NCBI GenBank assembly: GCA_963772375.1
Contig: CAVYXG010000001.1
Location: 1,736,001-1,800,000 of the forward strand
Source of the DNA: DATBHM01 sp963772375
GTDB lineage: Bacteria > Actinomycetota > UBA4738 > JACQTL01
Direction of reading: 5' to 3'
DNA length: 64,000 nt
Of this stretch, positions 43,100 through 52,270 are shown piece by piece (the first letter of the stretch is position 1; every line of letters starts with the position of its first letter). Under the pieces are notes generated by a model. It had not been told where the DNA came from. It saw only the letters and a program-made list of their open reading frames with translations, and did no database searches. The translations under genes were made by a program, and so were the position numbers.

Positions 43100-44119
43100 C
43101 TATGGCTTGTGCGAGCCCGCGTTGCCCCTGCCGGCCGAGCTGTGGCCGCCGATGTGGTCCCCCGCGGTCGTCGTGCCGTGATCGCTCTTCCCGCCGCTCG
43201 CCTCGCCGGCGGTCCCGGTTCCGCCGGGGTTCGGCGTGGTGACCGGAGGGTGGTGATCGCCAGAGGACCCGGACTCGCCGCCCGAACCCGACGGTGCGCG
43301 GTGCTGGCCCGCCTGGCTGTGCGTCGACCCCTGGGAGCCGTGCTGGCCCGCCTGGCCGTGCGTCGACCCCTGGGAGCCGTGCTGGCCCGCCTGGCCGTGC
43401 GTCGACCCCTGGGAGCCGTGGGTCGAGGACGCGGACCCGTGCTGACCCGCATGGCTCTTCCCGCCACTCGCTGCCGTCGAGATCTCGGTGCCCTTGTCGA
43501 CGCCCTTCGCGGTGGTCGTCGTGGCGATCCGGGAGATCGTGGAACCCTTCCCGTCGGAGGACGTGTCGGAGTCCTGTCCGGCCTGGCTCTTCCCTTCGCT
43601 CGCCGCCGCGGAGATGGCGGCGCCCTTCGCGGCTCCGGTCGCGGTCGTCGTGTGTGCGGTGTTCGACACCACCGCGCCGAGGTTGTCGGGATGGGTGGTG
43701 GCGCCCGGGTTCGGAACCGTGATCCCGATCTTCGACAGCACCGTCGCCGCGACGCCCTGGGCGCCGTCGGGGAGCGCTCCCGCCATGGCCATCCCGGTAC
43801 CCAGGAGCAGCGTCCCGGCCACGACCACGGATCCGAGCTTGAACCGCATGAAACGACGCCGGGGCTTCCTCCTCCGGATCGGGGCCGAACCACCGGGCTG
43901 CTCCTCGATCACCGCGCGCATCCCGTCGACGGCTCCGGCCTCGAGCTGCAGCTCGTGCGCCGTGGCCGGTGCGGCCAGGGCCCGGACGACCCGGGCGGCT
44001 TCGCCGTACCCGGGCGGGGCGTCGTCGGGCGGCACGGCGCCGGCGAGCACCCGGTCGGCGGTGCCGTGGTCGAGCGGCAGTCTCCTCATCTCATCGGGAA
44101 GATCGCTCCAGGTCGTCAT
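43100..44119 (-). CDS. Putative anti-sigma factor with repetitive extracytoplasmic tail
   Basis: The 339-residue protein overlaps the sigma gene by 4 bases. Residues 1-90 are a cytoplasmic part with acidic and Arg-rich stretches (LPDEMRRLPLDHGTADRVLAG). One membrane segment (LGSVVVAGTLLLGTGMAMAG) follows the basic IRRRKPRRRFMRF. The outer part is Ser/Thr/Gly/His rich, with 13-residue repeats HGSQGSTHGQAGQ around residues 235-270 and no Cys. The layout and gene order (sigma, then membrane protein) fit an ECF anti-sigma factor, though no ZAS motif is present. The tail could sense or anchor to the wall; that is inference. Confidence 0.65.
   Translation of the reverse strand: MTTWSDLPDEMRRLPLDHGTADRVLAGAVPPDDAPPGYGEAARVVRALAAPATAHELQLEAGAVDGMRAVIEEQPGGSAPIRRRKPRRRFMRFKLGSVVVAGTLLLGTGMAMAGALPDGAQGVAATVLSKIGITVPNPGATTHPDNLGAVVSNTAHTTTATGAAKGAAISAAASEGKSQAGQDSDTSSDGKGSTISRIATTTTAKGVDKGTEISTAASGGKSHAGQHGSASSTHGSQGSTHGQAGQHGSQGSTHGQAGQHGSQGSTHSQAGQHRAPSGSGGESGSSGDHHPPVTTPNPGGTGTAGEASGGKSDHGTTTAGDHIGGHSSAGRGNAGSHKP
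43313..43419 (-). repeat. 39-bp tandem repeat, about 2.75 copies, inside anti-sigma-like gene
   Basis: The unit encodes the 13-residue HGSQGSTHGQAGQ motif. Copies lie at 43313-43351, 43352-43390 and partly 43391-43419, and are nearly identical at the base level, implying recent expansion or copy-number variation. Confidence 0.8.
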
Positions 44120-44670
44120 TCCGTCACGGCCTCCCGCGACGACGCTCGTGACAGCTTCTTGAGGCCGCGATGCTGGAGCGCGCGAACGGCGCCCGGGCGC
44201 TTGCCCACGATCCGGGCCACGTCCTTCACCTGCAGGCCGCCGAGCACCCGCAACAAGATCACCTCGGCCTGGTCGGGCGGCAGCGCGGCCACGCGGCGGA
44301 TCGCCTCCTCGGTGGACAGCTGTTCCATGGCCTCATCGGCCGCGTCGGCGACCGCCACCGACGGCATGAGACCGGGATCCACGGGATCGGTCCGCTGGCG
44401 GGGCCCGCCGGCGTCGGAGGTCGATCACCCGGCGCCGGGCGATCGTGAACAGCCACGCGCGGAACTGCGGTTCATCCCCTCGGAACCGACCGAGGCCGCG
44501 AGCGACGTCCAGCCAGGTCTCCGAGGCCAGGTCGTCCGCGTCACCCGGTTCCAGGACACGGAGATACCGGAGAAGCCCGGCATGGGACCCGCGGTAGAGG
44601 GCGGCGAGCGCCCACTGCTCCCCCGACGCGGCGGCCGAGAGCAGGTCTGCGAACGAACCGGCTGGGTCAC
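44116..44670 (-). pseudogene. ECF sigma factor, two compensating frameshifts
   Basis: From GTG 44670 (VTQPVRS) the homology moves to another frame for region 2 (FADLLSAAASGEQWALAALY, DADDLASETWLDVARGL, FRAWLFTIARRRVIDLRRR) and returns to the first frame for region 4 (LPPDQAEVILLRVLGGLQV, PGAVRALQHRGLKKLSR). One missing base near 44655 and one extra base in the G4 run 44400-44403 (C4 on the coding strand) restore a 184-residue ECF sigma factor with region 2 and 4. It would direct RNA polymerase to a stress regulon and be held by the downstream membrane protein. As written, region 2 and 4 are not in one frame. Confidence 0.75.
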
Positions 44671-44851
44671 AGGTCGGTCACACCACTCTCATCGGTGCCC
44701 TGTTCCGCGAAAGTTGAGCAATACCCTGAACGCTTGCAGCCCAACCCGCCCAGTTCGGCGATCCACCAGGCCGTTCGTGCGATCGCCCAGAGCAGGCGAC
44801 AGTACGGTGTGGTCCCCTTGATCGGACCTTACTCAAAACCCCGGCCTTGAC

Positions 44852-44901
44852 TTGCCAGACTGGAAGACCCGGCGTAGCATACCGAGTATGTCACTCAGTG
44901 A
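44852..44901 (+). promoter_or_regulatory. PadR promoter and palindromic operator
   Basis: TTGCCA (44852-44857) and TAGCAT (44875-44880) are 17 bases apart. The palindrome TCACT-C-AGTGA (44891-44901) lies just past the transcription start and 9 bases before the PadR start, a good position for autorepression. Confidence 0.6.
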
Positions 44902-44910
44902 GCACGAGAC

Positions 44911-45492
44911 GTGAGCGTCCGGCACGCGCTGCTGGCGCTCTTGAGCGAAGGCCCCAAGTATGGGCTCCAGCTCCGGCAGGAGTTCGAGGAGCGAACCGGT
45001 GAGGTCTGGCCGCTGAACGTCGGTCAGGTGTACACGACGCTGCAGCGCCTCGAGCGGGATGGGCTGGTTGCGTCCGACGGCACCGGCGAGGACGGCGCGC
45101 AGAAGGGGTTCCGGATCACGTCGGAGGGCGAGCGGGAGCTGGCCGTGTGGTTGCGGACGCCGCCCGACCTGTCGTCGCCCCCCCGCGACGAGCTGGTGAT
45201 CAAGGTCTTGATCGCCCTTCGCGTGCCCGGCGTCGACGTGCACGAGGTCCTGCAATCGCACCGGCGGTATCTGGTGGAGCTGATGCAGGAATGGACACGA
45301 CTCAAGGAGTACGCCGCCGATCGCGATCTCGGGTTCGCCCTGGTCGTGGACGCCGAGCTGTTCCGGCTGGACGCGGTGATCCGGTGGCTGGACGCGGCCG
45401 ACGGCCGCATCAAGCGGGCGGAGATCGACTCGCCGGGGAGCGCTCCGTCGAGGCTGCCCAGGATTCCCAAGAAGGTGGGGGTACGGCGATGA
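44911..45492 (+). CDS. PadR-family transcriptional regulator
   Basis: The 193-residue protein has the PadR winged helix (VRHALLALLSEGPKYGLQLRQEF, WPLNVGQVYTTLQRLERDGLV) and a C-terminal helical dimerisation part. It starts at GTG 44911. It overlaps the ABC ATPase by 4 bases, so it very likely represses its own operon through the palindrome at 44891-44901 and responds to a toxic ligand exported by the transporter, as known for PadR-ABC operons such as lmrR/lmrCD. The ligand is unknown. Confidence 0.9.
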   Translation: MSVRHALLALLSEGPKYGLQLRQEFEERTGEVWPLNVGQVYTTLQRLERDGLVASDGTGEDGAQKGFRITSEGERELAVWLRTPPDLSSPPRDELVIKVLIALRVPGVDVHEVLQSHRRYLVELMQEWTRLKEYAADRDLGFALVVDAELFRLDAVIRWLDAADGRIKRAEIDSPGSAPSRLPRIPKKVGVRR

Positions 45493-46211
45493 CAAGGCTG
45501 GAGCTGCGCGACGTGTCGAAGGTGTTCGGCGAGGGGCCCACCGAGGTCGATGCGCTTCGCGATGTGTCCCTGTCGGTGGACGAGGCCGAGCTGGTCGCGG
45601 TCATGGGACCAAGCGGATCGGGCAAGAGCACCCTCCTGACCATCGCCGGCAGCCTCGAGGAACCGACCCGCGGCGAGGTGCTCGTCGAGGGAGGCACATT
45701 GTCCGCGATGTCGCGGAACGACCGGGCGCGGCTCCGCCGCCGGTCGATCGGCTACGTGTTCCAGGACTTCAACCTGCTGGCGGGGCTCACCGCGGCCGAG
45801 AACGTGTCCTTGCCGCTCGAGCTCGACGGGACGCCCGCCAGGGCGGCGCGCGTCGCGGGGATGGCGGCCCTGGAGGACCTCGGTCTGGCCGACCGGGCGT
45901 CGCGCTATCCCGACGAGCTGTCCGGCGGCGAGCGCCAGCGGGTGGCGGTCGCCCGGGCGGTGGTGGGCGAGCGTCAGCTGCTCCTCGCCGACGAGCCGTC
46001 CGGGGCGCTCGACTCCGCCAACGGAGAGGCGGTGATGCGCCTCATCCGGGCGGCCTGCCGACGTGGAGTGGCGGGCGTGGTCGTGACCCACGACGCCCAG
46101 CTCGCGTCGTGGGCGGACCGTGTGGTCTTCCTGCGCGACGGCCGGGTCGTCGATCAGACCGCACCTCCCTTCGGGCCCGAATCGCTGCTGGCCCCCAGCC
46201 ACACCCGATGA
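45489..46211 (+). CDS. ABC exporter ATPase (LolD/MacB type)
   Basis: The 240-residue protein carries GPSGSGKSTLL, a Q-loop VFQDFNLLAGLTAAENV, signature LSGGERQRVAVA, Walker B LLLADEPSGALDSANG and the switch His in VVVTHDAQLA. The sequence agrees with FtsX-permease partners. It overlaps the PadR gene before it and the permease gene after it by 4 bases, so all three are co-translated. Confidence 0.92.
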   Translation: MTRLELRDVSKVFGEGPTEVDALRDVSLSVDEAELVAVMGPSGSGKSTLLTIAGSLEEPTRGEVLVEGGTLSAMSRNDRARLRRRSIGYVFQDFNLLAGLTAAENVSLPLELDGTPARAARVAGMAALEDLGLADRASRYPDELSGGERQRVAVARAVVGERQLLLADEPSGALDSANGEAVMRLIRAACRRGVAGVVVTHDAQLASWADRVVFLRDGRVVDQTAPPFGPESLLAPSHTR

Positions 46212-48814
46212 CCACCGCCCTGCGGGCACGACCCGCGCGATCGGCGACCGGCGAGGGGGGCGCCCCGGCGCGCCGGGCCATGGCCCGGTGGGCGTGGCGG
46301 CTGTTCCGCCTCGAGTGGCGCAGTCAGGCGCTCGTGCTGGCGCTGCTGATCGTCGCCATCGCCGCCACCGTCGTCGGGCTCGGGGTGGCGTCCAACGCCT
46401 CCAACCTGAAGGCCGATCCGACGTTCGGGACCGCCAACACGATCATGACTATCCCCGGTTCCGATCCCCAGCTCGCGACGGACGTCGCGGCCATCCGGCA
46501 TCGGTTCGGGACGGCCGAGGTGATCGCCCACCAACCGATCCCGGTTCCTGGCTCGGTGTCGACCGTCGACCTCCGGGCAGAGAACCCGAACGGACCCTTC
46601 GGCCACGTGACGGTGCGACTCGACGCGGGCCGCCTCCCGGCCGGCCCGGGCCAGGTCGCGGTGACCAGCGATGTGGCGACGGAATTCGACCTGCAGGTCG
46701 GGAGCCTGTGGCACGAGGGCGGCCGGACGCTGCGGGTCGTCGGACAGGTCGAGAACCCGCTCGACCTGCTGGACCAGTTCGCCCTCATCGCTCCCGGTCA
46801 GCTCAGCCGGCCTGCGCGCGTCACGATCCTCCTCGACGAAGGCCGGCAGCGCCTTGAGTCGTTCAGGCTCCCCAGCGGCACCGGCATCGACACCGCCGGC
46901 CGTGATGCGGGCTCCAGCATCGCGGCAGAAACGGTCGTGCTCGTCCTCAGCACGCTGGCGCTGCTCTTCGTCGGCCTGCTGGCGATCGCCGGATTCACGG
47001 TGATGGCCCAGCGGCGCCTGCGGGCCCTGGGCATGCTCGGCTCCATCGGCGCCACCGATCGGCACGTCCGAATGGTCATGCTGGCCAGTGGCGCGGCGGT
47101 GGGAGGCACCGGGGCGATCGTCGGCACCCTCGTCGGACTGGTGGGATGGTTCGCGTTCGCGCCGACGCTCCGGTCGATCGCCGAGCACCGGGTCGACCCC
47201 TTCGCCCTGCCCTGGTGGGCCATCGTCGCGGCCATGGTCCTCACGTTCCTGACGGCCGTCGGCGCGGCCTGGTGGCCGGCTCGTGCGACGGCTCGGGTCT
47301 CAGTCGTGGCCGCCCTGTCGGGCCGCCCGCCCCGCCCGCAGCCGGCGCACCGCTTCGCCGCCCTCGGCTCCGTCCTCCTCGGGGCAGGCCTCGTCATGCT
47401 CGCCTTAGCCCACCATCTCCCGAGATTGCCAGGCTCGTCCCCCCGGGACTCGGCCGGCTTCATCATCGGCGGGACGGCCGCCACCGCGATCGGTCTGCTG
47501 TTCCTGGCCCCGCTGGCGATCCGGGCGCTCGCCCTGCTCGGTCGACACGCGGGCATCTCGGTTCGGTTGGCGCTGCGCGACCTCGCCAGATATCAGGCGC
47601 GCTCCGGGGCGGCGCTGGGCGCGGTCACGCTCGCCATCGGCATCGCCGCGACGATCGCCATCAGCACATCGGCCACCCAGACCCCCGCCGTCGCCGGCAA
47701 CCTCCCCGCCGATCAGCTCGTGCTGCACCTCACTCCCACTGCTCAGGACTTCGAGGCAGTGCCCTCGCTGAGCGCGGGCCAGCGGCAGCGGGTGACAGGA
47801 GACATCGATCGGCTGGCCGCGGCCCTCCACGCCAGCTGGGTCCTGCCCCTCGACGCGGCATTCGACCCCCGGAGCGGAACCCTCGCTCCCCAACCCGGAG
47901 GAGCCAGCCACGAGGGTGCCCAGCCCGGAGCGGGGGGCGGGGGGACCGGCGGGCATCCGACTCCCACACTGGCCAAGGTCACCAGGATGTCGCAGGGAGA
48001 GGACGTGTCCTTCGTCGCGAACCTCTACGCGGCGACGCCGGCCGTGCTCGCCCGCTACGGCATCCCCGCCACCGAGGTGGACCCGGCGAGCGACGTCCTC
48101 TCATCCCGCAGCGACCTCACCGGACTCCAGATCTTCTACCCCGGAGACCCGGCCGGTCCTGCGGGCGGAGGCGGGCAGAGCGCAGGCGACGGGAACGGCG
48201 GCTCGGGGATCGCCGACCCGAAGTTCCAGATCAACAGGAACCTGCCCGTCTACACCTCAGACCCCGGAACACTCATCACCACCAAGGCCATGCGAACGCT
48301 GGGCCTCCAGCCGACCCCGGCCGCCTGGCTCATCCAGACCCGTCACCCGCTGACCGCGGCCCAGATCCAGGCGGCACAGAAGGCGGCCGCCGACGCCGGC
48401 CTGTACGTCGAGACCCGAAACAAGCAGACGTCGCTGGCCTCGCTGCGCGACTGGTCGACCTTCGCGGGCATCCTGCTCGCCCTCGGCGTGCTGGCCATGA
48501 CCGTGGGTCTCATCAGGAGCGAGACCGCGAGCGACCTGCGGACGCTGGCCGCCACCGGGGCCAGCAGCACCACGCGCCGCTTCCTCACGGGGGCGACCGC
48601 CGGTGCGCTCGCCCTGCTCGGAGCGATCCTCGGAACCGTCGGCGCCTACGCCGCCCTGATCGCCTGGAATCACAGCGATCTCGGCCCGCTCGGCCGCGTG
48701 CCAGTCGTCAACCTCGTGGTCATCCTCGTCGGGCTGCCCCTGATCGCCGCAGCGGGCGGGTGGCTGCTGGCCGGCGGCGAACCCCGTTTCATCGCACGGC
48801 GACCCCTCGAGTGA
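46208..48814 (+). CDS. FtsX-fold ABC permease (868 residues)
   Basis: ATG 46208 overlaps the ATPase stop by 4 bases. The long permease has a first helix near residue 40 (LVLALLIVAIAATVVGLGVA), a large extracytoplasmic domain, two sets of C-terminal FtsX helices (TVVLVLSTLALLFVGLLAIAG near 245 and GILLALGVLAMTVGL near 755) and a second extracytoplasmic domain with low-complexity Gly-rich stretches. The duplicated FtsX arrangement is typical of large LolC/BceB-like exporters. A TTA leucine codon occurs near 47404. With the ATPase it probably removes a compound sensed by the PadR protein. Confidence 0.9.
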   Translation: MTTALRARPARSATGEGGAPARRAMARWAWRLFRLEWRSQALVLALLIVAIAATVVGLGVASNASNLKADPTFGTANTIMTIPGSDPQLATDVAAIRHRFGTAEVIAHQPIPVPGSVSTVDLRAENPNGPFGHVTVRLDAGRLPAGPGQVAVTSDVATEFDLQVGSLWHEGGRTLRVVGQVENPLDLLDQFALIAPGQLSRPARVTILLDEGRQRLESFRLPSGTGIDTAGRDAGSSIAAETVVLVLSTLALLFVGLLAIAGFTVMAQRRLRALGMLGSIGATDRHVRMVMLASGAAVGGTGAIVGTLVGLVGWFAFAPTLRSIAEHRVDPFALPWWAIVAAMVLTFLTAVGAAWWPARATARVSVVAALSGRPPRPQPAHRFAALGSVLLGAGLVMLALAHHLPRLPGSSPRDSAGFIIGGTAATAIGLLFLAPLAIRALALLGRHAGISVRLALRDLARYQARSGAALGAVTLAIGIAATIAISTSATQTPAVAGNLPADQLVLHLTPTAQDFEAVPSLSAGQRQRVTGDIDRLAAALHASWVLPLDAAFDPRSGTLAPQPGGASHEGAQPGAGGGGTGGHPTPTLAKVTRMSQGEDVSFVANLYAATPAVLARYGIPATEVDPASDVLSSRSDLTGLQIFYPGDPAGPAGGGGQSAGDGNGGSGIADPKFQINRNLPVYTSDPGTLITTKAMRTLGLQPTPAAWLIQTRHPLTAAQIQAAQKAAADAGLYVETRNKQTSLASLRDWSTFAGILLALGVLAMTVGLIRSETASDLRTLAATGASSTTRRFLTGATAGALALLGAILGTVGAYAALIAWNHSDLGPLGRVPVVNLVVILVGLPLIAAAGGWLLAGGEPRFIARRPLE

Positions 48815-48819
48815 GCCGG

Positions 48820-49389
48820 TTAGGCCAGCATCAGCCAGACCAGCACGATCGCGCCGAGGACGACCTCGGCGATCGCACCGACTCCCGCGAGCACTGTTCC
48901 GAGGAGCCGGGCCGGGCTCAGCAGGAACGCTCCCGGGAGGATCGAGCCGACCAGGCCCCGGGACTGCCCGGCGGTCCGTACCAGCCGCACGACCGCGACG
49001 AGCGTCCGAAGACGGCCCCTCGACCGGGCGTCGGCGACCTCCCTGGCTCGCCAGCCGAGATCCTCCGCGTGGGCGCGGACGGCGTCGGGCGACTCGCGGA
49101 GGCGTTGGGGTAGTTGCGTGAGCGCCCGGACGGCGAGGACGAAGGTTCCGAGCACGATCGGCGGCAGGGCGAGCACCACGCCCAGGATGACGGCGACGGT
49201 CAGTCGGTTGCCGGCGGATACCTCGCGAACGACCGCCACACCGATCGCCGCGCCCCCGACCAGGCCGGCGATGGCGAGGATGGCCACGCGACGGCTGAAC
49301 CGGCGCAGGAACGAGCTGATCCGGTCCAGAGCCTGAACGGCCCGGACGACGGCCACGTCCCGCGCCGGAGGCGTCCTCGGGGGCTCCAT
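48820..49389 (-). CDS. Small membrane protein of unknown function
   Basis: Starting at ATG 49389 gives 189 residues. Two membrane segments follow a basic N-terminal helix (VAILAIAGLVGGAAIGVAVV; LTVAVILGVVLALPPIVLG), then a cytoplasmic Arg-rich helix and a C-terminal pair of hydrophobic stretches ending in EVVLGAIVLVWLMLA. No family is recognised. It converges with the exporter permease (stops 5 bases apart). The frame stays open upstream to 49710, but no suitable start context appears there. Confidence 0.55.
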   Translation of the reverse strand: MEPPRTPPARDVAVVRAVQALDRISSFLRRFSRRVAILAIAGLVGGAAIGVAVVREVSAGNRLTVAVILGVVLALPPIVLGTFVLAVRALTQLPQRLRESPDAVRAHAEDLGWRAREVADARSRGRLRTLVAVVRLVRTAGQSRGLVGSILPGAFLLSPARLLGTVLAGVGAIAEVVLGAIVLVWLMLA

Positions 49390-49653
49390 CGGAGTGATCT
49401 TCCCGAGCCGACCCGGAGGCATGCATTGGCTGTGGGTGCCTCGAATCGGCCCTGACTCAAACCCCTCGTTCAGGAGGAGATCGAGAGGCTCCACGGCTTG
49501 CTGAGCGGCAGACGCGCTTCCCCTGAGCGACGATCGCTCGCGAACCGGGACCCGGCCCGTGACCGAGCGCGCGCCGCGCGACCCCCGGGCCCGCGTCACC
49601 CACCACGTCTCGACCAGGGCGTGGGCCCACAGGCACGACGCGACTGGACAGCC

Positions 49654-50571
49654 ATGCTGAGGGTGGTGCGCCCACCCCCGACCCATGAGCGAACACGTGT
49701 GAGGATCCACCTCGTGGAAGCGGAGCTCGTTGCACGTGCGGTGGCCGCGGTGAAATCACTGACCGGAGCGCTGGACCTGTCGGTCAACGATGCTGTTGTG
49801 ATCCACAACTCGAACAAGCTCGCTCTCCGCCTCTTGCCGTGTGACGTCTTTGCTCGAGTAGCACTGGTCGGGCAAGAGGTCGCCGCGTTCGAGGTGGAAC
49901 TCGCTCAGCGGCTCGCTGCAACTGAGAGCCCCGTCGCGGCGCTCGAGCCCCGGGTCGAACCGCGTGTCTACGAGCGCGACGGCTTCGCGATGACTCTGTG
50001 GACCTACTACCAGGCAGTGCCTCCTGACCAGGGCTCACCAGTCGAATACGCACACGCACTCCACCGCCTGCACGCGGGGATGCGAAGTGTCGAGATCGCG
50101 ACGCCGCACTTCATGGAACGAGCAGCAGCGGCTGAGCGGCTGCTCACGAACCGAGACGCAACCCCCGCGCTCGCCGAGGCCGATCGCCATCTCCTCGTCA
50201 GCACGCTGCACGGCGCGCGTCGACAGATCCGCAGCCGCGGAGCTGCCGAGCAGCTGCTGCACGGCGAACCGCATCCGGGCAACCTCCTCTCCACCCAGGA
50301 CGGGCTGCTCTTCATCGACTTCGAAACGTGTTGCCGTGGGCCCATCGAGTTCGACGTTGCGCATGTGCCGGACGAGGTCAGCGCGCACTACCCGGGCATC
50401 GATCTCGTTCTGCTCGAGGAATGTCGACGGCTTGTTCTTGCGATGGTCGGGGCCTGGCGATGGGACGTCCGCGATGAATTCCCGCAGGGACACCAACACG
50501 GCCGACACATCCTGACCTTGCTTCGCGAGGGTCCGCCGTGGCCGGCACTCGGTGCGCTGGCCGCCGAGTAG
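49654..50571 (+). CDS. Aminoglycoside phosphotransferase-like (APH/choline kinase-fold) protein
   Basis: The 305-residue product keeps the catalytic loop as LLHGEPHPGNLL near residue 200 and the metal-binding DFG-like DFETCCRGPIEFDVAHV. The N-lobe is divergent, with LRLLPCDVFARVALVGQEVAAFEVE in place of the usual nucleotide-binding strands. The ATG at 49654 has no clear ribosome-binding site; GTG 49699 is an alternative. Such kinases phosphorylate small molecules such as choline, homoserine or antibiotics; resistance is not implied. It lies next to a tRNA gene and its codon use looks somewhat less GC-biased than its neighbours, so acquisition by transfer is possible. Confidence 0.8.
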   Translation: MLRVVRPPPTHERTRVRIHLVEAELVARAVAAVKSLTGALDLSVNDAVVIHNSNKLALRLLPCDVFARVALVGQEVAAFEVELAQRLAATESPVAALEPRVEPRVYERDGFAMTLWTYYQAVPPDQGSPVEYAHALHRLHAGMRSVEIATPHFMERAAAAERLLTNRDATPALAEADRHLLVSTLHGARRQIRSRGAAEQLLHGEPHPGNLLSTQDGLLFIDFETCCRGPIEFDVAHVPDEVSAHYPGIDLVLLEECRRLVLAMVGAWRWDVRDEFPQGHQHGRHILTLLREGPPWPALGALAAE

Positions 50572-50672
50572 CGCACCGCACTCACGATCCTTCTGCGTGC
50601 GCGGAATTCGCCCTCCTGAATCGCATCGCACAGTCCGATTCGTGGCTTGAGAAAGACACGAACGGTACCAAG

Positions 50673-50757
50673 TGCCCGGGGTGGGACTCGAACCCACACG
50701 CCCTTTCGGGCCAGGGCTTTTAAGGCCCCTCCGGCTTCCAGATTTCGGCACCCGGGC
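50673..50757 (-). tRNA. tRNA-Leu (anticodon UAA)
   Basis: On the minus strand the 85-base sequence folds as a class II tRNA: acceptor GCCCGGG/CCCGGGC with discriminator A, anticodon arm GGGGC-CTTAAAA-GCCCT with anticodon TAA, a long variable arm TGGCCCGAAAGGGCGT and a T-arm GTGGG-TTCGAGT-CCCAC. CCA is not encoded. It reads UUA and UUG; UUA is rare in this GC-rich DNA (two examples seen near 12094 and 47404). Confidence 0.93.
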
Positions 50758-50802
50758 TCATCCCGAGGATAGGCGGTCCGCGAGCCCGATGTTCCGCCCG
50801 CC

Positions 50803-52168
50803 CTACTCCACCCGATCGAAGCGGTACGTGCAGACCTCCCAGCCGGTGACGCGGCCGGACTCGTCGCGCTCGAGCGCGGCCGTCTCGCCAACGTAGGGTC
50901 CCGCCTCGAACAGCAGCTCGTCGGAGGTCAGGAGGCGGAGCGGCATGGGCTTCGGAGCGGCGATGCCGGGCCGCCGGGTGGTGTTCGCCTCGAGGCCCCC
51001 GTTCCGCCACCGGACCCTCAGCACGAACCCGTCGCCGTTGAACCGTCCGAGCAGGCCGCGGGCGTCGTCGGGCGGAGGCGTGCGGTCGGGCCCCGCCTTC
51101 GGCTCGAGCCTCTCCCGGCGTACCGCAGCTCCGGCCTCCTGCGCGAGCGAGGCAACCAGGCCGAACAACAGCTCGCCGTCGCCGATGTTCGTGAGCGCCA
51201 CCGCGCCGACGTGGCGCTCCGGCCACGACAGCAGCCAGCCGGCGTGCCCCCACAGCCCGCCCGCGTGCCCCACCAGCACCCGGTCGCCGAACCGGAACAG
51301 CATCGGTCCCAGCCCGTGACCCTGGCGCCACGAGGCGTCGGCCATGATCTGCGGCCGCCGCATGGCCTCGATCGTCGACGTTCGCAGCGGGGAGGCGTCA
51401 CCGAGGTCGTCGCACAGCAGGCCGACGATCCGGGCCAGGTCCGGCGCCGTCGAGAACAGCTGCCCGGCCGCGTCCGGCACGGGGTCGTTCGCCGTGGGTT
51501 CGGGCTCGACCTCGCCGGAGGGCGAACGCCGGTAGCCGGCCGTGATCCCCGCCCGCGGAAGCCCCCCCGGGTCGTAGGCCGTCGAGCGCATGCCGAGCGG
51601 CTCGATGATCGCGTTCCGTGACGAACCGAACGTAGGGTTGGCCAGACACGCGGGTGACGATTTCGCCGAGCGTCGTGTAGCCGAGGTTCGAGTACTTCCA
51701 GCGTTCAAGCGGCGAGAACGGCCGCTTCGCGCGCTTCAGCACGGCCAGCAGCTCGTCGCCCGCCAGGAACTCCCCGGTCCGCCACCCGGGGTCGTCGGGC
51801 GTCTCCCGCTGCAGCCCGCCGCCGTGCGCGAGGAGATGCCGAACCGTGATCGCGCGGTCAGGGAACTCGGAAACGTGCCGGCGAACCGGGTCGTCCACCG
51901 ACAGGCGGCCCTCTTCCGCCAGCATCAGCACGGCGGTGGCCGTGAACAGCTTCGTGATCGACGCCAGCCGGAAGATCGAATCGGGCCGCGCGGCCCGACG
52001 GGTTCGCATGTCGGCCTGCCCGACGCCCGACGACCAGATCGGGTGCCCTCGATGCACGACCGCGACGCCGATCCCCGGCATGTCGTAGCGCTGCGCGACG
52101 TCCTCGACCCTGCCGAGCCATCGGCGCGCGGTCGCGTCGGAGATCCGGGGTCGTCCTGCGGTCGGCAT
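50803..52168 (-). pseudogene. Class C beta-lactamase/esterase-like serine hydrolase, one frameshift
   Basis: The N-terminal half, from ATG 52168 (GAGGAGG upstream), has the nucleophile motif RLASITKLF (SxxK) and WKYSNLGYTTLGEIV (YxN). After YVRFVTER the homology jumps to another frame as IIEPLGMRSTAYDPGGL and runs to LVGHAGGLWGHAGW (the HAG box, equivalent to KTG) and a C-terminal beta-domain ending at 50803. Deleting one base near 51612 joins both parts into 454 residues. The family includes DD-peptidases, esterases and beta-lactamases and is not evidence of resistance. As written the HAG box would be missing from the product. Confidence 0.85.
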
Positions 52169-52256
52169 GGGGCCTCCTCGAACGGCGATGAAGGGCCGAT
52201 CCTAGACAGCCGGCCTCGTCATGATCGATTCGGTCCTGACCGAAGCGTCGTCGTGC

Positions 52257-52270
52257 TAGGTTCGAATGCC
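52257..52270 (+). promoter_or_regulatory. -10 hexamer TAGGTT placed for leaderless start
   Basis: TAGGTT at 52257-52262 lies 8 bases before ATG 52271 of the ArsR-type remnant. Confidence 0.45.

Noticed and set aside
43313..43419. CRISPR-like array
   Set aside because: The units are contiguous with no spacers and encode a protein repeat.
49654..50571. Aminoglycoside resistance kinase
   Set aside because: Only the generic APH fold is recognisable; no resistance subtype is supported.
50803..52168. Antibiotic resistance beta-lactamase
   Set aside because: The family is mostly esterases and DD-peptidases, and the gene is frameshifted; resistance cannot be claimed.
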